From assembly GCA_015229095.1 (NCBI GenBank), contig JADGCE010000007.1:1-28179 (forward strand): a stretch of 28,179 bases of DNA, read 5' to 3'. Below, piece by piece: positions 15,916 to 24,476 of the stretch. Numbering within the stretch: the stretch's first letter is position 1; the number at the start of each line of letters is the position of its first letter. Position numbers and translations under genes: made by a program. A model generated the notes under the pieces. It saw only the letters and a program-made list of their open reading frames with translations. It had not been told where the DNA came from and made no database searches. Origin of the DNA: Magnetococcales bacterium (GTDB lineage Bacteria > Pseudomonadota > Magnetococcia > Magnetococcales > Magnetaquicoccaceae).

Positions 15916-18087
15916 CTACTCCGCCAGGGGTGCTGTCTGTGGAAATGTCAACGTAAAGGTGGTGCCTGCGCCCGTCTGGCTGGTGACACCCAATCGACCG
16001 CCCAAAATTTGATGGGCCAGATTGAAGGAGATATTCAATCCCAGTCCGCTGCCCCCGGATCCCCGTTTTGTCGTAAAAAAAGGATCAAATATCTTGCCGA
16101 TATGCTCTTCTGGAATACCCTGGCCATTGTCGGAGACGGTCACCTGCACCCTGTTCTCCGGCAAACCCTGGAGCCGAATGCACAGCACGCCGCCTCTGGG
16201 TACTTCTTCGCCTTCTGCGGGAGGAAAGGCATGGGTCAGGGCATTGATCACCAGATTGGTGATGATCTGGGCAAACGCTCCCGGATAGCTGTCAACCAGC
16301 ACACCCTCCTTCCCGATAACCTCCAGTTGATGGGGACATTTTTTCAGACGCGGATGCAGGCTCAGGAGAATTTCGTCCACATATTTCCTGAGATCGAAAG
16401 AGCGCCGTTCTGAACTGGTGCGATCCACCGCCACCTGTTTGAAACTTTGAATCAGCTCGGCGGCCCGCTCCATGTTATGCAACAGCAGATCGGCGGTCTT
16501 GCCGGAGAGTTCGATATATTCCCGGAAATCCAGTTTGCGAATGGTTCCGGCTTCAAACCGTTGACGTATCTTTTGGGTCTCCTGGGCCAGATGGGAGGCG
16601 CCCGTCACCCCGATACCCACCGGCGTGCTGATCTCATGGGCCACGCCCGCCACCAACTGTCCCAATGAGGCAAACTTTTCCGCCTGAACCAGTTGGCTTT
16701 GGGTGGCTTGCAGGGTTTGATAGGCCTGCTCGGCCCTCTCTTTGGCCTCTTGCAGGCGCTGCTCGGCCTCCTTGCGCTGGGTGATATCCCGGATGGCGGT
16801 TACCCGCACCATGCGACCGCTATACTCGATCTGCCGGGAACGCACCTCGGCCAAAAAGGTGCCCTGATCCTGACGCTGACAGAGCACTTCGTATAACGCT
16901 TCCGGTTCTGCGCCGGGACCGCTCAACCGGGCCTCTACCTGGGCCCGCTGTTCGGGCGCCACCAGTTCCAGGATGGCCCGACCGGTCAGATCGGTGACGG
17001 AGTAGCCGAACATTTCGGCAAAGGCCAGGTTGGCATCCAGCAGCACGCTCCCTTCGCTGAAGGCGATTCCCTCCAGAGCGGCATCCGCCAGTCGACGAAA
17101 GCGCCTCTCCTGTTCTTGCAGTTGATGCGCCTGTTGTCGCAGATAGAGTTGTCTCGCATTGTAGAAGAGGATGACAGACAACAATAATAGTACGACAATA
17201 AAGATGGCGACCAATGTCCACTGTATGGTCTGATTAAGACCACCCATGATGGCACTGCTGGAACTCAATACCAGGTAAAACAGGGTATTGTCGATGGGCA
17301 GGGCGACGTGTCTGAAGATGCGCCCATCGATGGATTGATCGAACGGTTCTGGAAAGTGCGCAGGAAAGGCCAGAGCCATCCCCTGGGCAAAGGTGGCGTT
17401 GACCACCTGCTGGCGGGTGGCCAGGGATATCTCAAAGGGATCGGCGCCTGCAAAGTGGCTGGCATGGGAGTCGTCTCGCCACCGGATGAGCAGATCGTTG
17501 TCGAGGAGATGGACCAGCACAATCACGCCGACAACATCCTCCACATCCAGCAGGGGGGCCAGGGTCAGCAGATGGAAACGGCCACCGACATGGAGCAGTC
17601 GGGAGTACACCACCTCATCCAGTTGATTGTGGGGATCCTTGATCGGGGGGTGGGCCTGAATGGTGGCTACCCAATCGGCCAACAGCGGCATGGGATCAAA
17701 ATCCAACCTCCCCTGCTCAAACAGCAGGCGGCCTTTGTTGCTCACGGCGCGGATGTGGATGGCCTGGGCTGCACGCATCTCCTGCCGCAGCAATTTGCCC
17801 AGAGGTTCAGAGTTGCCCTCCACCTTGATGACAAATTGCCCTTCGCCGATCTCTGGCCGTATGGCCAGCACCTTGAGTCTGTTGCGATAGGATTCTGCCG
17901 TTCTGAGAAACTGCTCCTGGATCTCATTGGCACTCAGGAACAGATAGGCATCCTGGTAGGATTGGATGGCCCGTTCCACCCGTTGGGAGATCAGTGAACC
18001 GCTGACGATGAATACCAGACAGAGAAGCAGCAGGGGCAAAACCACCTGGCGATTGCCCAACAGCTCGATGGTGCCATCCCGGTTCAT
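15916..18087 (-). CDS. Membrane sensor histidine kinase with PAS domain
   Basis: A 723-residue kinase from the ATG at 18087, which has an AAGGGGGG ribosome site at correct spacing; an in-frame TTG two codons upstream is less likely. Membrane helices at about 14-34 and 289-309 flank a 250-residue periplasmic sensor region of unrecognised fold. Then come a PAS domain (about 325-440), a coiled coil (440-475), the H-box VAGVAHEISTPVG with His484, and an HATPase domain with N-box ITNLVINALTHAF, G1 VSDNGQGIP, F-box FDPFFTTK and G2 GSGGSGLGLNI. It should phosphorylate the HD-GYP regulator encoded 3 bp downstream. The signal is unknown. Confidence 0.93.
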   Translation of the reverse strand: MNRDGTIELLGNRQVVLPLLLLCLVFIVSGSLISQRVERAIQSYQDAYLFLSANEIQEQFLRTAESYRNRLKVLAIRPEIGEGQFVIKVEGNSEPLGKLLRQEMRAAQAIHIRAVSNKGRLLFEQGRLDFDPMPLLADWVATIQAHPPIKDPHNQLDEVVYSRLLHVGGRFHLLTLAPLLDVEDVVGVIVLVHLLDNDLLIRWRDDSHASHFAGADPFEISLATRQQVVNATFAQGMALAFPAHFPEPFDQSIDGRIFRHVALPIDNTLFYLVLSSSSAIMGGLNQTIQWTLVAIFIVVLLLLSVILFYNARQLYLRQQAHQLQEQERRFRRLADAALEGIAFSEGSVLLDANLAFAEMFGYSVTDLTGRAILELVAPEQRAQVEARLSGPGAEPEALYEVLCQRQDQGTFLAEVRSRQIEYSGRMVRVTAIRDITQRKEAEQRLQEAKERAEQAYQTLQATQSQLVQAEKFASLGQLVAGVAHEISTPVGIGVTGASHLAQETQKIRQRFEAGTIRKLDFREYIELSGKTADLLLHNMERAAELIQSFKQVAVDRTSSERRSFDLRKYVDEILLSLHPRLKKCPHQLEVIGKEGVLVDSYPGAFAQIITNLVINALTHAFPPAEGEEVPRGGVLCIRLQGLPENRVQVTVSDNGQGIPEEHIGKIFDPFFTTKRGSGGSGLGLNISFNLAHQILGGRLGVTSQTGAGTTFTLTFPQTAPLAE

Positions 18088-18278
18088 ACGCAAGCCCCCC
18101 CTTATACACCCTTACGTGTCAAGGATGTTGTTGCAACGGACAGGGTGTGGAACATCGCCGCCTCCCCCAGCCCTTTGCCCCGCAGCATATCATAAAAATA
18201 CTGGCATACCCAGAGATATTTTGTTACCATCCATCCGTCGCGTTGAGACGACATGGGAATGGGGGAGAGGGGGATTCC

Positions 18279-19241
18279 ATGGTTTTCCGCAGGGTCGGTT
18301 CCTTTTGTGCGTGGGTGCTGCTGTGGGTGGCATGGTGTGCTCCGGTCGGAGCGGACGTGCCCCTGACGCTGCCCCTGCCTGCCCCTGGCACCACCCCCAC
18401 AGCCGAGCAGATTATCGAGCAGGTCTATTTTGTCAACCACTTTTACGCCCTGAAAAATGTGGCCATCGAAATGGATGGTCGGGTTGTCACAGTGATCGTC
18501 ACCCGTGGGGAGGGGGGACAGGCCACCACCAATACGGTCAAACGCTATCTCAACAACGACTACAACGATGGCGTGATCAAGGCCAAGGATCTGGCCATCT
18601 TCACCTCAGGCAGCTTGCGGGGCACCGGCATGCTGGTCACCGATTTTGTCGATGACCAGAAAAGCCAATCCTACAGCGTCTGGCTGCCCGACCTGCGCAA
18701 GGTGCGGCGTTTTGCCCAACCCACCCATGAAGATGCCTGGGGGGGCACCGACTTTACCTTCGACGATGTCACCTTGCGCAAACCCCACCATGAAACCCAT
18801 GAACGGCTGGAAACCCGTCCCTTCGGCGCCTGCCTGGCTTTCATGGCCATCCCGGAAGCGGACAAAAACTGGTACATGAAGCCCCTTCCCAATGCGGAAG
18901 TGTGCGATCACCGCGACAAACCGGTCCATGTGGTCAAAAGTACCAGCCGTTTTCCCAACTGGTGGTATGAATATCGGGTCAGTTATATCGATGTCACCAC
19001 ATTTGCGGATTATCGAACAGAATATTTCAAATCAGGAAAAATGATAAAAATTATTGATCGCGATTGGGGCGATCTGAACATGGGAGATCCCAGAGGGCTC
19101 TATTGGAAATTCTGGTACGGCAAAAATTTGCTGACCAACCATGAAACCATCGCCGTGGTGCCGAGGGAGGTGTTTACCTTCAACACCAGCAAGAGCCCTC
19201 TTCTCTGGAGCGAAGAGACGTTGGCAAAGATCAAGCAATAG
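18279..19241 (+). CDS. Outer membrane lipoprotein-sorting (LolA-like) protein
   Basis: The start is the ATG at 18279, with GGAGAGGGGG upstream; the protein is 320 residues with a signal peptide (cleavage likely after PVGA, about residue 26). The body has the features of the LolA-like family annotated as outer membrane lipoprotein-sorting protein: D.KSQSYSVWLPDLRKVRRF near the centre, GTDFTFDDVT, then the C-terminal YRVSYIDVTTFADYRTEYFKSGK. It should be periplasmic. Family members are often encoded with RND/MMPL-type exporters and DUF1302 or DUF1329 proteins. Here a DUF1302 gene follows after 66 bp, but no exporter is present. Ligand unknown. Confidence 0.75.
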   Translation: MVFRRVGSFCAWVLLWVAWCAPVGADVPLTLPLPAPGTTPTAEQIIEQVYFVNHFYALKNVAIEMDGRVVTVIVTRGEGGQATTNTVKRYLNNDYNDGVIKAKDLAIFTSGSLRGTGMLVTDFVDDQKSQSYSVWLPDLRKVRRFAQPTHEDAWGGTDFTFDDVTLRKPHHETHERLETRPFGACLAFMAIPEADKNWYMKPLPNAEVCDHRDKPVHVVKSTSRFPNWWYEYRVSYIDVTTFADYRTEYFKSGKMIKIIDRDWGDLNMGDPRGLYWKFWYGKNLLTNHETIAVVPREVFTFNTSKSPLLWSEETLAKIKQ

Positions 19242-19307
19242 CCGCCGCAATGGCGGTGGATGCTTTATTTTCCGGCTGTTTTGGGGTGTTGGGTGAGGGG
19301 GTGTGAG

Positions 19308-21164
19308 ATGCGGAAAAAACGGGCAGTTCTGACCCTGTGTGGTATGCTGGGCATGGGTGGCGCCGCTGCGGCCATGGCCGAGGAGAGCGTGCAACCATCC
19401 GCACCTGCCGAAGCCGCTCCCTGGGAGATCCATGGCGTGCTCAAAAATGAATCGGCCTGGATGACCCGGGAGGGGGATGGTGCAGGGAAACGGGCAGGCA
19501 GATGGCTCAAATTTGAAAATTCCCTGACCCTCTTTGCCAATCGTCCGATGGGTGAAAACAGTGCCCTGCACGCCCAACTGAGTCCGATCTATGAATCCCA
19601 CGGAGAGGAGGGGGAACGGGGTCATCAGGACTATTCGCAGCATGATTATTTGCGCGAGCTCTACCTGGACAGCAACCTGGGGGGTGTGGATGTGCGGCTG
19701 GGAAAACAACAGGAGGTATGGGGAACCGCCGATGGGATCAAACTGCTGGATATTTTGAACCCGACAGACTACCGGGAGTTTAACCAAAACACCATGGCCG
19801 ATGCCCGCATCCCTGTCTGGATGCTGAAGGCCTCCCACGCCGTGGGGGGGACGGGCAATCTCCAGTTTTTGTTGGCACAGCACCAGGAAAATCATATTCC
19901 GGGATTGACGGCCAGTGGGGAAACCGGTGGGGCGTTCGTCATGAAGGGGGTGGATGCCATCACGGGGCGGCGTAACGGATTTTTGCAAATCACCCCGCAA
20001 CTGGGCAGGGTGGCCAGCACCTTCAATGGCATGGCGGGTGGCAATCTGGCCGCCATGCCGGGTGCAGACCGGGTCACGGTGCAACAGTTTATCGAAGGTG
20101 GCACCCCGTTCAACTGTCCCGGCATCAGCGGGGTCGCCTGTCTCGATCGCATCACCCAGACGACCAACCAGAACAGGACGCTGCTGGTGGATGGCAATCG
20201 TTGGGATGCCAACAGCCCCCGCACCGCCTTTGAATATATGAATCGTGCCACCTTTGCCACCTTCGGCGGTTTTTCCGGTGTACAATCGGCCTATCGCCGG
20301 GACTATCCGGGGGCGTTGGCTCTCAATGCGGGGTTGCGCTACAAGGGTTCCATGGAGGGTAATTTTAACTATTCCCTCAACTATCTCAACCACTATGATC
20401 CCAACCCCCATGTAATATTGGGCTGGGAGGATGGCCAGGGCAATCCTTTGCGGATTGGCCGCACCGTTAGCGGTGCCAACACCACCCTCCATTTTCAGGA
20501 TGGCAGTGGTGCGGCGTATGGGGGGCCGGCCACTCTGATCTTTACGGAAAAGGTGCGGCGTATCAACAGCCTGGGTGGCTCGTTTGATACCTCGGTGGAG
20601 AGTGGGCTGTTGGGACCGGTGGTGATGCGGGGCGAGGCGGTCTATCAGATGGGGAGCAAAACCCCGGTGGTGGATCGGGATCGGTTGGCCCAGGGCGATC
20701 TGGCGGGGGCCTTGCAGAGCAAAAGCACCGATTTGTTCAAATATGTGTTGGGGGCCGAGTTTATCGCGTTCACCAATTGGACCATTGGCGGGCAGTTTAT
20801 CCAGTTTGTGCAGCGGGATCACGTGGATGAACCGGGCGATGGCTCGGCCAATTCCGGTCGTTACAGCGCGGATCCGGCGCTGATGAGCCTGGAGAATGGT
20901 TTATTGAAAGCACCGCAATTCAAAGAGTTTGCCTCTTTGTTTCTCTCCAAGCCTCTGGGTGCGGAACAGCAGGGGCGCCTCAACAATCTCACCATGGCCG
21001 AGGAGCGGGGGGGGTGGTGGAACCGCCTGGATGGGGAGTGGAAGTTGAACGACAACTGGGTGACCTCCGCCGAGTGGAACCAGTATGGGGGTAATGAAAA
21101 CACCCTGTTTGGCCAGTTCAAGGATCTGTCCAATGTGCAGGTCGGCCTGAAATATCTTTTTTGA
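19308..21164 (+). CDS. DUF1302 family outer-membrane protein
   Basis: A 618-residue protein from the ATG at 19308 (GGGTGAGGGGG ribosome region). A signal peptide ends near AAMA (residue 22). The early block VDVRLGKQQEVWGTADGIKL followed by DILNPTDYREFNQ is the hallmark of DUF1302 proteins. Alternating polar/hydrophobic strands run to the C-terminus, which ends VQVGLKYLF with a terminal Phe, as outer-membrane beta-barrels do. Together with the preceding LolA-like gene it likely forms an operon of a periplasm/outer-membrane export or lipid-trafficking route. The substrate cannot be read from the sequence. Confidence 0.8.
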   Translation: MRKKRAVLTLCGMLGMGGAAAAMAEESVQPSAPAEAAPWEIHGVLKNESAWMTREGDGAGKRAGRWLKFENSLTLFANRPMGENSALHAQLSPIYESHGEEGERGHQDYSQHDYLRELYLDSNLGGVDVRLGKQQEVWGTADGIKLLDILNPTDYREFNQNTMADARIPVWMLKASHAVGGTGNLQFLLAQHQENHIPGLTASGETGGAFVMKGVDAITGRRNGFLQITPQLGRVASTFNGMAGGNLAAMPGADRVTVQQFIEGGTPFNCPGISGVACLDRITQTTNQNRTLLVDGNRWDANSPRTAFEYMNRATFATFGGFSGVQSAYRRDYPGALALNAGLRYKGSMEGNFNYSLNYLNHYDPNPHVILGWEDGQGNPLRIGRTVSGANTTLHFQDGSGAAYGGPATLIFTEKVRRINSLGGSFDTSVESGLLGPVVMRGEAVYQMGSKTPVVDRDRLAQGDLAGALQSKSTDLFKYVLGAEFIAFTNWTIGGQFIQFVQRDHVDEPGDGSANSGRYSADPALMSLENGLLKAPQFKEFASLFLSKPLGAEQQGRLNNLTMAEERGGWWNRLDGEWKLNDNWVTSAEWNQYGGNENTLFGQFKDLSNVQVGLKYLF

Positions 21165-21187
21165 GGGGGAATCCTGCTCCAGGGTGT

Positions 21188-22393
21188 TCAAAATCCCACC
21201 CGCCAATGGCCCGCTCGGTCCAGTTGCCGGTAACAGGCCAGCAAGGCCTCACTTTCGGTGCGTACAGCCGGCACCTCCATGGCGGTCAGAAGGGTGGTCG
21301 CTGCCTCTTCGATGGATATTTTGGGCCAGCCCCGGTCGGTGGCAAAATGGATATATTTCAGGATTTGAAAGGCGTTGAACCCCTGGAAAAAGCGTTTGCG
21401 AAAGGCGGCCAGGGAAGCGGTGTTGGCCCGCATCTCCTGCCACTGCCGTTCCCAGTGCTGCTCGGCCAAAAAATGCTGCAATACCGGCGGCACGGGTCGC
21501 AGGTGGGATGCCGGTGTTCCCGCATGGATGGCCTCCACCTGCTGAAAAAGTTGACCAAGTCCCTGAAAGAGGCGGGGGTCATACACCACCCCCAAATCCT
21601 TGCTGCCTGCCAGACCCTCTGCCATGGCCCGTCCGGTGCCGAAAGGCACCCGGTGTGAGGCGCGGGCTGAGGGAAAGACCGTGGTGCTGTCCAGTGCGCT
21701 GAAATGGCCCAGCGGGATGATTTTTTGCAAAAAATAAAAATCTTCTCCGGCCTTGCGCCGGTTCATCCCCCCCTGTTGCCGATAGGGGATGGCCCGTACC
21801 GCCATGCTGGAACCGACGGTATGAAAGGCGTGGGGAAAGCCGCTCCAGCGCAACCCGTGCAGATAATAGCGCAAATAAAGCTCATACCGGATGATCCCCA
21901 GGCGATGGGCCGGGGGGAGGCCACGCCAATCGTGCTCAAAATAGAGGGAACAGCCGGGAGTCTGGGGGTGGGTGGCAAAGTGGTCGTACAGGGCCTCCAG
22001 ATAGTTGGCCGCCACCTGACAATCCGCGTCCAGGCAGACAATCACGCCCCCTTCTTCCCCTGCTCCGTGGGCAAAGCGGTGCATGGCCCAATCCATGCCG
22101 ATCTTGCGCGCTGTCCCCACCCCCGCCAACCGGGGAGGCAGAGCCGGTTCAAACAACAGATGGACGGCAGGCACCTCATCGGGATGCGCCTCCACCCAGG
22201 CCTGGGCCGTTTGCCATGTCAACCGATTGCGGGCCTGGAGAGGGGGGGCATCGTTGGCCGCGCCGTTGATGACCACCACCACATCCACCGGGCAGGGGGG
22301 CGGGCGACAGCGTCGCACGGAGTCCAAAGTGGTGAGCAGATCGGGTTCATCGTGACACGGAATGGCGATGACCAGGTGAAGATTGTGTACCAT
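21188..22393 (-). CDS. Family 2 glycosyltransferase (GT-A fold), soluble
   Basis: A 401-residue protein. The N-terminus LHLVIAIPCHDEPDLLTTLDSV is the nucleotide-sugar-binding start of GT-A enzymes, and VIVCLDADCQV holds the DxD-like metal site (DAD). GEDFYFLQKI in the second half resembles the catalytic ED motif. No membrane segment is obvious, so it is cytosolic or peripheral. The acceptor and sugar are unknown. The AAGAGGGG upstream of the ATG is about 14 bases away, longer than usual. It is convergent with the DUF1302 gene (23 bp between stops) and divergent from the Gly/Asn/Trp-rich protein gene. Confidence 0.82.
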   Translation of the reverse strand: MVHNLHLVIAIPCHDEPDLLTTLDSVRRCRPPPCPVDVVVVINGAANDAPPLQARNRLTWQTAQAWVEAHPDEVPAVHLLFEPALPPRLAGVGTARKIGMDWAMHRFAHGAGEEGGVIVCLDADCQVAANYLEALYDHFATHPQTPGCSLYFEHDWRGLPPAHRLGIIRYELYLRYYLHGLRWSGFPHAFHTVGSSMAVRAIPYRQQGGMNRRKAGEDFYFLQKIIPLGHFSALDSTTVFPSARASHRVPFGTGRAMAEGLAGSKDLGVVYDPRLFQGLGQLFQQVEAIHAGTPASHLRPVPPVLQHFLAEQHWERQWQEMRANTASLAAFRKRFFQGFNAFQILKYIHFATDRGWPKISIEEAATTLLTAMEVPAVRTESEALLACYRQLDRAGHWRVGF

Positions 22394-22623
22394 TTTTTTT
22401 GTTTGTACCCCTCTTGACGACGGCTATCCGGTTTTGTTTGAAAAAAAACGCTGTCAGGCACGCATCTTCATTGACGTAACCTGTCGAAAAACGGTAGCGT
22501 ATAAACGCCTTCCATGCTAGGATCAAGGGGAGTCTTTGGATTTTAGATGACTGGTTCGTGACTGAAGGGGTGTTTCCCCCAATTAACAACTCGTTCGTTC
22601 ATTATCTGCACAGGAGAGAGACA

Positions 22624-23013
22624 ATGAAGAAAGCTGTACACATGTTGGCGCTGGCGGCCCTGTTGGGTGGCACGGTTCTGCTCTCTGCCGGTGATGCCGC
22701 CGCCTGGGGTTGGGGTCCGGGTTGGGGCAACAACGGCTGGGGCAACAACGGCTGGGGCAACAATGGCTGGAACAACGGCTGGAACAACAATAATAACTGG
22801 CTGGGCAACGGCAACGGCAATGGTCGTGCCAACGGCAATTTTGGCTTCAGCATGGGGGGTGATGTCGCCGGTTCCGGCAATGGCTACGGCAACAACGACT
22901 GGAACAACAACTGGAACAACAACAACGGTTGGAACAACGGTTGGAACAACGGTTGGGGTGGTCCCGGCGGTTGGGGTGGTCCCGGTTGGGGTGGTCCCGG
23001 TTGGGGCTGGTAA
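22624..23013 (+). CDS. Secreted Gly/Asn/Trp-repeat protein, probable sulfur globule protein
   Basis: A 129-residue protein starting at the ATG 22624 with an AGGAGAGAG ribosome site. A signal peptide (MKKAVHMLALAALLGG) ends near DAAA (residue 27). The mature part is almost only Gly, Asn and Trp with very few charges: GNNGW repeats (35-49), NNGW repeats (100-111) and GWGGP repeats (110-125), around a central NFGFSMGGDVAGSGNGYGN. This composition and central block resemble sulfur globule proteins, structural proteins that coat periplasmic sulfur globules in sulfur oxidisers such as Allochromatium. It stands alone with its own strong terminator, suggesting high expression. Another secreted structural glycine-rich protein is the alternative. 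Confidence 0.65.
   Translation: MKKAVHMLALAALLGGTVLLSAGDAAAWGWGPGWGNNGWGNNGWGNNGWNNGWNNNNNWLGNGNGNGRANGNFGFSMGGDVAGSGNGYGNNDWNNNWNNNNGWNNGWNNGWGGPGGWGGPGWGGPGWGW
22726..23010 (+). repeat. In-frame tandem repeats in the sulfur-globule-like gene
   Basis: Three 15-bp units of GGCAACAACGGCTGG type (22726-22770), three 12-bp units AACAACGGTTGG (22921-22956) and three 15-bp units GGTTGGGGTGGTCCC (22951-22965, 22969-22983, 22984-22998). All are multiples of three and code for the repeated peptide units, so length change by slippage would keep the frame. Confidence 0.85.
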
Positions 23014-23102
23014 AATCCGCCTGACTCCCCGCTCGGCCCGTTGCCTTGCCGGTTGGCAGGGGCGGTCATGCCGGGCAACGAGGGATGGGCATGCGTTGGT
23101 TG

Positions 23103-23137
23103 GGGGGAGCGGTTGGTCGCTCCCCCTGATTTTTTTT
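23103..23137 (+). terminator. Rho-independent terminator after the sulfur-globule-like gene
   Basis: Perfect 9-bp stem GGGGGAGCG (23103-23111) / CGCTCCCCC (23118-23126), 6-base loop, then TGA and eight T (23130-23137). It is the best intrinsic terminator in the window, 90 bp after the stop codon. Confidence 0.88.
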
Positions 23138-23165
23138 GGGCCTTGAGCGTCGTTTTGTCCATGAC

Positions 23166-23190
23166 GGGGGCTTTTCCCCTGGACCCCTGG
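23166..23190. repeat. Degenerate GC-rich palindromic repeat, locus C
   Basis: GGGGGCTTTTCCCC followed by TGGACCCCTGG. It shares the GGGGGCTTT-CCCC stem and the TGGACCCC linker with loci A and B, but only one unit is present and the stem is imperfect. Confidence 0.6.
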
Positions 23191-23338
23191 AGCCTTGAGG
23201 GTAAAAAACGGGGCACTGCTTCCGTATCGCTTTTCCGGGTGATGAAGATGCGATGCCGGGTTGATTTATGCCGGTCAATGGGAGACAATCCCACCCACAC
23301 GCTGATCGGCGTCGGTTCCTGTTGCTGCTCAGGATGGA

Positions 23339-24469
23339 ATGATGACACCCGAAACCACCGCTCCGAGGGTTTTGATCGTTGATGATGTGCCGGCCAACAT
23401 CAAAGTGTTGCTGCCCACGCTGCAGCCTGACTTTGAAGTTTCCATCGCCACCAACGGTCAACAGGCCCTGCAACTGGCTGAGCTTCACAAACCGGATCTG
23501 ATCCTGTTGGATATTGTCATGCCGGGTATGGATGGCTACGAGGTCTGCTCCCGCCTGAAGGCCAACGAGCAGACCCGGGATATTCCCGTCATCTTTATCA
23601 CGGCCAAGGATGATGAGTCGGATGAGATGACCGGCCTCGAACTGGGGGCGGTGGACTATATCACCAAGCCCTTCAGTGCCGCCATCGTCCATGCCCGGAC
23701 CAAAACCCACCTCGGCCTCAAGAGAGCCAGGGAACGGATAGAAAAGCAGAACATGGAGTTGATCAAGGCGACTTCCCTGCGGGAAGAGGTCAACCGCATC
23801 ATGCGGCATGATCTCAAAACGCCGCTGAACGCCATTATCGGATTTGCGGATCTGCTGCTGTTGCAGATGAAAAGTCCGGAATGCGATCCCGAACATGAAA
23901 AAATGCTCGGCATCATCCGCGAATCGGGCTACCGGTTGCTGGAGATGATCAACAGCTCTCTGGATTTGTACAAGATGGAACAGGGCACCTATGTGCTGAA
24001 TCCCCGCCCGGTTGATGTGCTTGTCGTTGTCCAAAAAATTCAGCAGGCGTTCCAGGATCGTATTGCCAACAAAAAACTGCAGCTGCTCCTCCAGGGCAGC
24101 GACGCGCAGCCGGGAGAGGAGGCGCACGAGCTCCGGTGTCTGGTGTTGGGGGAGGAGTTGCTCTGCTATTCCCTGCTGGCCAACCTGATCAAAAACGCCA
24201 TCGAGGCCGCTCCCCGGCAGAGCACGATTACCATCCGTTGGGAAAAAACCGGCGAGCAGGCCATCATTGCCATTCACAACCAGGGGGCTGTTCCGGCGGA
24301 GATGGTGCCACGCTTTTTCGATAAATATGCCACAGCCGGCAAGAGCGGCGGGACCGGCCTGGGCACCTACTCTGCCATGCTTATCGCCACCATCCAGAAC
24401 GGGACGATCCGCATGGAGACAGGGGAGGAGAGTGGCACGACCCTGCGCGTCTTTCTCCCCCTTGGCTGA
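23339..24469 (+). CDS. Response regulator-histidine kinase fusion (REC-HisKA-HATPase), soluble
   Basis: A 376-residue protein; ATG 23339 and ATG 23342 are adjacent and either could be used. REC domain at 1-125 (LIVDDVPAN, phospho-acceptor Asp58 in LLDIVMPGMDGYEVC, Lys110 in TKPF), a short helix, H-box RIMRHDLKTPLNAIIGF with His157, N-box ANLIKNAIEA and a C-terminal HATPase. The G1 box reads HNQGAVP (313-319) instead of the usual DxGxG, while G2 GGTGLG (337-342) is intact; this variant occurs in a subgroup of such proteins as far as I recall. No membrane segment. A second kinase gene starts 7 bp after its stop, so the two act probably in one relay. Confidence 0.92.
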   Translation: MMTPETTAPRVLIVDDVPANIKVLLPTLQPDFEVSIATNGQQALQLAELHKPDLILLDIVMPGMDGYEVCSRLKANEQTRDIPVIFITAKDDESDEMTGLELGAVDYITKPFSAAIVHARTKTHLGLKRARERIEKQNMELIKATSLREEVNRIMRHDLKTPLNAIIGFADLLLLQMKSPECDPEHEKMLGIIRESGYRLLEMINSSLDLYKMEQGTYVLNPRPVDVLVVVQKIQQAFQDRIANKKLQLLLQGSDAQPGEEAHELRCLVLGEELLCYSLLANLIKNAIEAAPRQSTITIRWEKTGEQAIIAIHNQGAVPAEMVPRFFDKYATAGKSGGTGLGTYSAMLIATIQNGTIRMETGEESGTTLRVFLPLG

Positions 24470-24476
24470 ACAGCCG

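Larger units (their letters stand above)
23014..23338. other. Intergenic region between sulfur-globule-like gene and REC-kinase
   Basis: This 325-bp stretch contains no convincing gene. It holds a strong terminator (23103-23137), a degenerate copy of the GC-rich palindromic repeat (23166-23190), and a leader of about 140 bp before the REC-kinase start. The leader has a small stem TGGGA/TCCCA near 23280, but I found no clear promoter boxes. Confidence 0.6.

Noticed and set aside
19032..20822. A 596-codon minus-strand open frame across the DUF1302 gene
   Set aside because: Antisense to a gene with a signal peptide and DUF1302 motif; no domain is visible in it.
22471..22505. TTGACG and TATAAA as the promoter of the sulfur-globule-like gene
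   Set aside because: Spacing is 23 bases. An extended -10 (TGCTAGGAT, 22515-22523) is an alternative but lacks a -35.
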